Virus record (IMG/VR): IMGVR_UViG_3300006641_004726
Span: 1 to 53,015 of that record
Source of the DNA: a virus
DNA: 53,015 bases
Strand: one strand, 5' to 3'
The notes under the pieces are model-generated. The model saw nothing but the letters and a program-made list of their open reading frames with translations, was not told the DNA's origin and ran no database searches. Positions 16,902 through 24,600 of this stretch are shown here, in pieces (the first letter of the stretch is position 1; each line of letters begins with the position of its first letter). Made by a program: the position numbers and the translations under genes.

Positions 16902-19436
16902 TCAGCTGTACATTGCCTTCTTCAGGGCTTCCACGTAGTCCATCTCGCCACCAGACTTTTCGACCATGGCGAGAGCCCTTTGGTGAGGGTCCAGGTCGGC
17001 CTCATCCACGAACTTCATGGAACCACCAGCGTACTCGCTGAAGTCCACGAGGTTGGGCAGGCGATCGAGGATGCTGAAGAGCAGGCCAGTGGCGGTCTCA
17101 CCTTCGGAGAACTCCATGGTGCCAAACTCGAGACCCTCGGCGAACTCCATGAGTTTCCGCTCGGGGATGATGGAGTCGACCATCTTGCCGGACTCGTAGA
17201 GACCTTCCACGAAGCTGTGGATCTGCTCCTTGCGATGAGCGATCTGGGCTTCACGGTACTCGTGCTTGATGCGAGCGTTCTCGGCCTTCAGGGCTTCCAG
17301 CTCAGCACGGAACTCAGAGAACTCGTCGGCTTCCTTGTAGTTCCGGCCCATGGGCTTGTTCTTGCCCATGTCACAGAACTCCTCGTCCATCTCCTCGTCC
17401 TCACCCTCTTTGTAGGTGGAGCCGAAGCCGGTCTTGGAGTAGGGGTTCTGGTCCTTCTTGTGCTCGGCGTAGCCAGTGCTCACGCCGGAAGGCCCGGTCT
17501 CTTCAGCCACACCGCCGTCGTACTCACCGCTCAGCATGTCCTTCTTGGACTTCTGAACGCCAGCCTGAGCCTCGAGGCCCTCAGCGTGCTCGTCGGAGAG
17601 CATCTCGTCCTCTTCCTTACCGAAGCGCTTGGCCATTTCGGCTTCGCCCGGCTTGCCTTCCTTCTTGAGACGCTTGGCCTCGAAAGCGCGGTCGGCAGCA
17701 GCTTTGCGCTCAGCTTTGGGCTCAGCGTGGTCAGCGCCACCAGTCACACCGGAAGGACCTGTGCGCTCAGCGGGCTCGTCATCCTCATCGGAGTCGAATG
17801 CGCCAGGAGTCAGGGCTTTCTTGCTGGACTTGGGCTCACCACGGTAGGACTCAGCGTACACACCGCCAGTCTTCAGGGTCATCTCATCGGGACCACCCTC
17901 GAACTCACCGGAGAGCTGCTTCTTCTTGCCGCCCTCGGCGTACACGCCATCCTTACCTGTCACCTCAGCGGGCTCGGGCTCGGCGTAGTCAGCCATCACG
18001 GAACCAGGAATGCCACCACCATGGGAGTGAGGCATCTTCTGGCCGCTCTTGATCTGCATCACGCGGGCGTTCTTGGCGCGAGTGGAGTTCTCCACCTTGC
18101 TTGCGAACACCTCGTCGTCAGGCATCTCCTCGGTCTCGGTGGGCATCTTGGTCTCAGAGTCCACACGACCGGCAGGGTTGGTGCCAGAAGCGGTCTCGGC
18201 GTCGTTCACGCCGTAGTCAACGTCATCATCGTAGACGTCGTTGTTGTACATCTGTTCACGACTCATTTCGTCGTACCGTCCTTCATCGTCAGGGTCTACG
18301 AAACGACCGGTCTTGCGACGGTCCTCTTCGATGTCATTGTTTTTGGCTGCGGGACGACCTGCGTCGTGCTGCTCCTTGCCTGTGGAGATCTTGTCGCGAC
18401 CGAAGGTCGCTTTCTCGGGAGTGGTCTTGCCGGTCTTGTAGCGATCGGCCTGCTGCTCGCCGCTCTTGGCGGTCTCGTAGCGATCTTCGCCGAGGTCATT
18501 CTTCGGACCGCCTTCTGCGAAGTTGGTCTTGCCGGGCTCCATGCGGGGGTTCCGCATCTTGGGGGCGTTGGCGCCCATGTCCTCCTCTTCGCCCTCCTCG
18601 TACACGTTCTCCACCACCTGGGAGACAGAACCATGCGGAGTGCTCTTCTTTTTGCGGCTGATGCCTGCTTTTTCCATGAAATCGTCCTGGGGGAACTGGT
18701 CTTCAAGATCTGCAACAGATCGGGCATTGTCCCCCTTGCGAGGACGCTCCGAAAAGTTGGAGGGGTTGCTCGGATTCTCCACCTCTGACGCCTGATCCTC
18801 AGCTTCCGCCACATCAGCGGAAGTGTCCTCCTCCTCCTGTTCCTCGGGCGTGCCCACGGCTTCGGCCACGGCAGCCTGCATCTCGCTTCGAGCCAGGTCG
18901 AGCTTCTCCTTGAGCATCTCCAGCGGAGACTGGTCACGGATCAGTGTCGGGCCGAGGTCCTCATCGAAGACGTCGGCTGGGTTCAGCTTCACGGCGAAGT
19001 CGTAGACTCCGACGCGAGTGTCCCACTCAGCGAAGTTGAAGGGCTCCAGACCTTTCACAGCCGGAGGAGCGGCACCGAGCAGCGCCAGATGGCGTGCGGT
19101 CCACTTTCCGGGGTGGGGATTGATCTGGGAGTCAGGTGAGTAGAAAGAGATCGACACCTTGCGGTAGTGACCGTCTTTCACGAGGTCTTTGGCTACATCC
19201 GTGAATGCGACGTCTGCGTAGAGGTTGTCGCCCTGACGGGTGAAACCCTTGATCCATCCGTAGGATGGCAGACTGTCCGAGTCGCCCTGGTGACCAAGCA
19301 CCAGCGGAGCCTCGTGGATCGACGGATTGTAAGAGTCGACCACCTGTTGGAGGTCTTTCTCGGAGAAGGTTCGAGCCACGCCCTGGGCTGACGTTTGATC
19401 GCCAGCTTTGAACACGTGGATGCGCTTTTGAAACAT
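16902..19436 (-). CDS. Mu I-like prohead protease with long acidic scaffold domain
   Basis: 844 aa. Residues 1-150 match the Mu gpI protease type: RTFSEKDLQQVVDSYNPSIH, APLVLGHQGD, YGWIKGF, YADVAFTD, KVSISFYSP, HLALLGAAPPAVKGL (the S of SISFY and H of LGH are candidates for the catalytic residues). Residues 170-650 are an extremely acidic, low-complexity spacer with repeated TGPSGV/TGGVYAE-like motifs. The C-terminal 200 residues are helical (ELEALKAENARIKHEYREAQ), ending in VEALKKAMYS, like a capsid scaffold. A single fused protease-scaffold is known in Mu-like phages, but this one is unusually long. ATG 19436. A GGGTAAAACC lies 84 bases upstream. Confidence 0.8.
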   Translation of the reverse strand: MFQKRIHVFKAGDQTSAQGVARTFSEKDLQQVVDSYNPSIHEAPLVLGHQGDSDSLPSYGWIKGFTRQGDNLYADVAFTDVAKDLVKDGHYRKVSISFYSPDSQINPHPGKWTARHLALLGAAPPAVKGLEPFNFAEWDTRVGVYDFAVKLNPADVFDEDLGPTLIRDQSPLEMLKEKLDLARSEMQAAVAEAVGTPEEQEEEDTSADVAEAEDQASEVENPSNPSNFSERPRKGDNARSVADLEDQFPQDDFMEKAGISRKKKSTPHGSVSQVVENVYEEGEEEDMGANAPKMRNPRMEPGKTNFAEGGPKNDLGEDRYETAKSGEQQADRYKTGKTTPEKATFGRDKISTGKEQHDAGRPAAKNNDIEEDRRKTGRFVDPDDEGRYDEMSREQMYNNDVYDDDVDYGVNDAETASGTNPAGRVDSETKMPTETEEMPDDEVFASKVENSTRAKNARVMQIKSGQKMPHSHGGGIPGSVMADYAEPEPAEVTGKDGVYAEGGKKKQLSGEFEGGPDEMTLKTGGVYAESYRGEPKSSKKALTPGAFDSDEDDEPAERTGPSGVTGGADHAEPKAERKAAADRAFEAKRLKKEGKPGEAEMAKRFGKEEDEMLSDEHAEGLEAQAGVQKSKKDMLSGEYDGGVAEETGPSGVSTGYAEHKKDQNPYSKTGFGSTYKEGEDEEMDEEFCDMGKNKPMGRNYKEADEFSEFRAELEALKAENARIKHEYREAQIAHRKEQIHSFVEGLYESGKMVDSIIPERKLMEFAEGLEFGTMEFSEGETATGLLFSILDRLPNLVDFSEYAGGSMKFVDEADLDPHQRALAMVEKSGGEMDYVEALKKAMYS

Positions 19437-19520
19437 TGTCTCAAACCTAGTAGCAACGGGGTTATTGGGGGTGAGAAGCTTTGACTCCCCAGGTGGTTTC
19501 CCGTCGCCGGTAACTGGTCA

Positions 19521-19530
19521 GGTTTTACCC
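19521..19530 (-). promoter_or_regulatory. GGGTAAAACC motif copy 4
   Basis: Perfect 10-mer immediately after the TGA of the portal gene, in the 94-base gap before the protease-scaffold gene. Confidence 0.5.
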
Positions 19531-20970
19531 TCAGGTGGGCTTCACCTTCGCCTCCTCCTCGTCCTCATCGTTGGCCATCGATGTGGCCTCGTCCTCAGTT
19601 ATTTGATCGTCGCCAAACGGCTTCTCTCCACCTTCTTCCTCTTCACCACCACCACCGAAGATCTTGTCATAGAGGTCGCCGTCCGCCTCAGGGTCGTATT
19701 CCTCAGGGGCGCCTTCCACTTCGGTGCCTGGAGCGGCAGCCTGGAAGTCCTCCTCCTCAGCGAGATCCACTTTGAAGTGGTTCTGGATCCACTCCTTCTT
19801 CGGCTTGTAGCCCGATTGGATCATGAGGCTCACATCTGCCATGGTCAGAGTGGACTCTTCCAGGTTAAACTGGCGGCTGATTTTCGGTGCCTCAACGTCG
19901 ACACCGAAGTTGAGGTCAACGATCCAACGAATGAGGGTGTCACTCAGCGTCTGAGAGATGAGCTGGGAAAGCTCCGAAGCGCGGATCACTCGCACCAGGT
20001 TTGCCACCTGAGATGAAGCTCGGCTGCCGGCTTCCGCTTGTCCCGCCTCGTCCTCACCGCAGATGAGCAGAGAGATCTCCTTGTCGATGTACTCGATGAG
20101 GTTCATGAAGATGTCCGCTGAACCCGATGGATTCAGGAACTCCAGCTCATAACCCTCGGGGAGGATCATTGCTGTCTCTTGAGACAGGTTGGAAAGGTGG
20201 TCGTACAGTGTGTCAATCTCAATGTTTGAGGCCGAGAGAGGAGCCTTCGCGATTGCGGTTGGCGTTGCGTAACGGTCGCCATACAGCACGTAAGACTCGA
20301 TAGCACGACGACGAAACTTAACGATCGGATACAGGATGCGACCCAGGCCCGTTCCATAAGGATCTCCTGTGTGAGAGAGCCAGTAGCGTTGGATGATGAA
20401 CTTGCGTGCCGGCAGTTCAATACCTTCAAACATCCGGTTGAAGGTCAGCACACGCATTGTGAAGCCAGTGTCTGCCTCCTCACTCTCCTGGAAGACAAAG
20501 CGGCGCTGGTCGCGGATGCGAACGTCAAACGGAATGATGCCTTGAGCTGTTTTCTTCCACATCACCTCGCCCACGCTGAACCCGCAGATGAGTGCCTCAC
20601 CGAGGCCTTTGTAGAGGTCGTCGACGTCCAGATACTGGAGTGCCTGTTCGACGTAGTCCTTCACTGCAAGGTCACCGGGCTTCTCGGAAGCTGGGGTCAG
20701 CAGCCAGTCACGGGAAGTGATCTCCTGGCAGAGTTTCATGAACGACGCCTGGACTGACGAGTCCCAGAACAGTCGTTTGTAGATGATGAGGGCGCGGTTG
20801 CCACCCTTCTGGATGATTAAGTCGTCGTCAGGGCGGACGATCGTGTTGCCCTGGCCAGTGAACGGGCTCGAAGACCCGAACATGTAGATGGACGACAGAT
20901 TGTACGGGTCCGTCGTATACTTCGCGACCTCTCCCGACGGAACCGGTGGGATGTTGAATCTTTTCGCCAT
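19531..20970 (-). CDS. Portal protein (Mu gp29-like, DUF935 type)
   Basis: 479 aa. Conserved elements include SSVQASFMKLCQEITSRDW, LIYKRLFWD, EALICGFSVGEVMWKK, VRIRDQRRFVF, GTGLGRILYPIVKFRRRAIE, RYATPTAIAKAP and SLLICGEDEAGQAEAGSRAS (the 'iLGqtlTt..g..GS.a' segment). They match the Mu-type portal that forms the dodecameric DNA entry vertex. The C-terminal 90 residues are acidic and Gly-rich (FGGGGEEEEGGEKPFG). Start ATG 20970 shares a base with the gp25-like stop. It is followed by the protease gene, as in Mu. Confidence 0.85.
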   Translation of the reverse strand: MAKRFNIPPVPSGEVAKYTTDPYNLSSIYMFGSSSPFTGQGNTIVRPDDDLIIQKGGNRALIIYKRLFWDSSVQASFMKLCQEITSRDWLLTPASEKPGDLAVKDYVEQALQYLDVDDLYKGLGEALICGFSVGEVMWKKTAQGIIPFDVRIRDQRRFVFQESEEADTGFTMRVLTFNRMFEGIELPARKFIIQRYWLSHTGDPYGTGLGRILYPIVKFRRRAIESYVLYGDRYATPTAIAKAPLSASNIEIDTLYDHLSNLSQETAMILPEGYELEFLNPSGSADIFMNLIEYIDKEISLLICGEDEAGQAEAGSRASSQVANLVRVIRASELSQLISQTLSDTLIRWIVDLNFGVDVEAPKISRQFNLEESTLTMADVSLMIQSGYKPKKEWIQNHFKVDLAEEEDFQAAAPGTEVEGAPEEYDPEADGDLYDKIFGGGGEEEEGGEKPFGDDQITEDEATSMANDEDEEEAKVKPT

Positions 20971-21341
20971 CAGAAGCTCAGAGTGAAGGAGAGTGGAGGC
21001 TGCGGTGCCCCGTCGATGTAGTATGTGATGATGAGGCGGTAGAATCCGGCGTCGCCGGCAACCCAGTCCCCATTGACCACCACCGCGTCCAGTTCGGGCA
21101 CATTCTCCTGTACCGCCTTCTGGATCTGGGCGTTGATGAGAGGGGGATTGAGGACCTCGAAGATGTAGTCGTCTGTGCCGTAGTTCGCTCTCATCACTCG
21201 CTCGTACCAGCGAGTCTGCACCACTGAAATCACGTGCTCGGTAACTAGATCTAGGTCACGCGATGTGGCGAGTGTTCCGTTTTTGATTTGGAGGGGATAG
21301 CTAATCCCCTGGATGCGAGGGCTGAGAGGATTGACACTCAT
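20970..21341 (-). CDS. Baseplate wedge protein gp25/gpW-like
   Basis: 123 aa. It contains the family pattern: GISYPLQIKNGTLATSRDLD, then LVTEHVISVVQTRWYERVMR (I-x-x-I-L-x-T-x-x-G-E-R-x-x-x-P position), NYGTDDYIFE, and a final beta strand LIITYYIDGAPQPPLSFTLS. These are lysozyme-fold-like baseplate components near the sheath initiation site (T4 gp25, P2 gpW). It sits between sheath and portal with an ATGA overlap upstream. Size matches the family. Confidence 0.8.
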   Translation of the reverse strand: MSVNPLSPRIQGISYPLQIKNGTLATSRDLDLVTEHVISVVQTRWYERVMRANYGTDDYIFEVLNPPLINAQIQKAVQENVPELDAVVVNGDWVAGDAGFYRLIITYYIDGAPQPPLSFTLSF

Positions 21342-21646
21342 CTACGATACCTTTTGGCCATCTCGAAGTTGATCTTCAACAGACGGGAGCGCTTTTCCTG
21401 GCTCTCCATCTTCGTATTTGCCACTCTCTGCAGCTCCTCTCGGAGGAGATTCAGGGGGAGTGTAGCGTAAAGCATTGGTTCGAACAGCTCGTTGGCTGGT
21501 TCGATTTGAGTCGCAGGTTCCCTTTCTTCGGACTCTTCAAGGAGGCGAGCGCAGAGGGCGTTCATAGAAACACCCTCCAGCGCTGCCCGTTGTTTGAGTT
21601 TCGAATGGAGGGAATCCTCGACGTCGACCAGTAGGCGTTTCGTCAT
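21338..21646 (-). CDS. Ribbon-helix-helix protein, possible regulator (102 aa)
   Basis: N-terminus TKRLLVDVEDSLHSKLKQRA followed by LEGVSMNALCARLLEESEE is the beta-alpha-alpha pattern of Arc/MetJ/HicB-type DNA-binding domains (strand KRLLVDV, helix LHSKLKQRAALEG, helix SMNALCARLLEE). The C-terminal half is helical and basic (LREELQRVANTKMESQEKRSR). The start was placed at ATG 21646. An ATG at 21661 coupled to the sheath stop (TGATG) would add 5 residues. It is odd to find a DNA-binding fold between the sheath and gp25-like genes. It could regulate the late operon or be a small assembly protein. Confidence 0.65.
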   Translation of the reverse strand: MTKRLLVDVEDSLHSKLKQRAALEGVSMNALCARLLEESEEREPATQIEPANELFEPMLYATLPLNLLREELQRVANTKMESQEKRSRLLKINFEMAKRYRR

Positions 21647-21660
21647 GGATTCCCGTCTCA

Positions 21661-24600
21661 TCAGATGGAGTTGTCTTGGCCCACGCCCAGTGCGTCGAGC
21701 TCGTTCTGCATGTTGCCGATGGCCACACGGATGAGGTCGACTTCGATGCGCTCCAGTGTTGGCACCGGAACCACGAACACCTTGGCGTGAACGATGCCAT
21801 TCTCCAGCGCTGCCGGAGTCTGGATGCGCTCGTCGCAGATCACCTGGAAGGCTTGACCCGGCTTAGCACCGAACAGCGCTCCGCGGACATACAGCTCGTT
21901 GAGGATGCTGTTGCCGATGGAGATGATCTTGTTGTAAACGAGGCCGAAACCGTCGATCACGTTGAAGATCTGGCTGTCGAAGGCGCGGCGGAGCGAACCG
22001 TACACCACGTTCATGATCACGCGAGTGTTCACGAACTGGAACAGGCGCTGCTCGGCGTCGTCCTGGTTGATGCGAGTACGACCACCCCAGATGAACACGG
22101 TAGCACCGTATCCAGGCAGTGTGCGGCAGACGTTGCAACCACGTGGGTTGAGAATGTCTTGCTGGGTGCTGTTGATCGGAATCTGAACAGCGGACACACC
22201 GTTGAGGGGGAACTTGACACCAGCAGGTGGATACTGGAAGCCCTCGCTGCGGTAGCGGCGGATGGCCACACCGGTGACGTAGGGGCTCGGAGGAATCCAA
22301 GCGCCGGAGGCGTTCTTGAGGTACGAACCGTAGTAGGCGATGAAGCCACGGGGGTTGTAGTACTGCTGGCTGTCCTCGAGCAGCTTCTGGGCATCGTCGA
22401 TGCCAGTCGCGAGCAGAACGGCAGCAGGCACGCCTTCGTTGAAGGTACCACGCAGAGCGTAGTCCACCAGCTCCTCGGAAGTAACTGCGTTGAAGCGCCA
22501 CAGGTTGGACGGAGCCTCCTTGTAGGCAGTGTAGCGCAGAGTCAGAGAAGCACCCCACAGCACGACCTTTGTGCCAGTGCCGTCTGTGTAGGTCGGGGTG
22601 ATGTAAGCCTCGGTAGCACGCTCCTGGGCGACCAGGGGCACGCAGAAGAAGCTCACAGTGTCCTGGGAAGCCAGGACGAGGTCTCCGAGGAATCCAGCGT
22701 TGTCCGGGTTCGGATAGCCAGCGTCGAACTCACCGTAGGCGGAGTAGTACTTCGCGTCGGGCTGGCTCTCCACACGGTAGAAACCGAGTGTGTGGGTGTC
22801 GCCTTGGCCGGCAGGACCGGACAGGGGATCCAGGTTCGCTGGATAGAAGGTCGGCATCACGTTGTACGTGTTGAAGCCGTACTTCCGACCGCGGATCAGG
22901 TTCACCAGACCCTCGTTGTTGTAGAGGCTGGTGTTCTCGGGAGCGATCAGCAGGGTGCTGTACGAGAGCGTGGTCTGACCAGCTGTGAGACCGCCATTCG
23001 GATAAGGAATGAAGATCCGGCTGTTGAGGTTGGTCAGTGTGGTCGCCAGCATGAACTGGTTACCGTTGATCACGTTCACGTAGTACTTCACAGAAGCCTG
23101 CGAAGTGGAGGCGTTCACCAGTGTGCCACCGCCGATCTTGGTCAGAGGGGCAGTGAAGTAGACGATGCCGCCGTTGTTCAGACCGTGATTGAGACAGTTG
23201 AACACAGCCGGGCTCGAAGACACGGAGGGATCGAGCTTGGTGATGTTTGTCTCGGCGAAGGTCCGAGTGAACTGTGCCAGCTGGAAGTTCTCTGTGCTGT
23301 CCTGGAGCGATCCGGGCAGGTGCAGAGTGTTCAGATCCAGCACTTGGTTGGTGCCGTTCAGGATAAGGTCAGAGGTCTGACCGTCGATCTCGACGTAAAT
23401 GTCCCAGGCGGGTGTCTCGTAGGACAGGATGCCGGTTCCCTTCGACTGCAGCGAGGCGTAGCCAGCAGCAGGAACGATGGGCGTACCACCGCTGAAGGTC
23501 AGGGTCAGAGGCATGTCAGCCGCCGAGTAGCCGGAACCAGCGTTGGTGATCTCCACATCCACCACACCGAAGCCGAGCTCAGCATGACCTGTAGCAGCGA
23601 CAATGGTGTTGCCCGAATCCAGAGGGGAGGGGACGAACTGCAGGAGAGGGGTGGCCAGATAGCCAGCACCACGATCCACGATGCTCACGCTCGACACAGG
23701 GAAGCCCTTGGTCGCGGTGGCAGCAGCAGCAACAGCGGGGTTGCCGTCGGAGAATGTGACGGTCACGGCATCGCTTGTAGCGTAGCCGGAGCCTTGTGTG
23801 GTCAGGGCCACGGAGGCCACAGCGCGACCGATCACGTAGGACAGGGCAGCGCCAGAACCGTAGGTGTCGCCAGGGGCGTTCACCAGGTTCACCAGGGTGG
23901 CTTCGTCGTAGCCAGTACCGCTGTTTGTCAGGTTGACAGAAGCGAGAGGGAAGCCGTAGAGCACGACGCCCGCAGCACCGTCACCAGTGGTGTCACCGGC
24001 AGCAGGTGTGATCTGCAGCACGTTGGCATCGCTGGAGGTGTAGCCAGAACCTGGAGTCACCACGTTGATGGCGGCCAGGGCACGACCCAGAACACCGGAA
24101 GCAGCAGCAGCGCCGCCAGTGCTGTCACCCACAGCGTTGGTGAAACCAATGCCGAAGGAAGTGTAGCCCGAACCGTTGGCAGTCACGCTGACCGAAGCCA
24201 CAGGGAAGCCCAGGGTGATGGTCAGGACCGGAGGTGTGAACCAAGTGCCAGGGGCCGAGTCGGTCACGGTTCCGTAGGAACCAGCCAGAGCGGCAGTCAG
24301 GTTGGCTTGAGTCCAACCAGAGCCGGCAGCACCGATGGAGAACCCAGCGGTAAAGTCCACTGCGGTCGAGTAGTCGATGACGATGTCGGTCTCAGAGCCA
24401 GCACCAGCGATGGTGATGGTTCCAACCAGACCAGGGCCAACAGCGACTTCGCCAGCGGCAGTCACGTTCACAGCCTTGCCTTCGGCGCCGAGAACGGCAG
24501 TCGCAGCAGCGAGGGTGCCGTCACCGCTCACATTCACGACAGGAGGCAGAGTGTAACCAGCGCCACCGTTGGTCACGTTCACAGCGGCCAGTCCGCCAGT

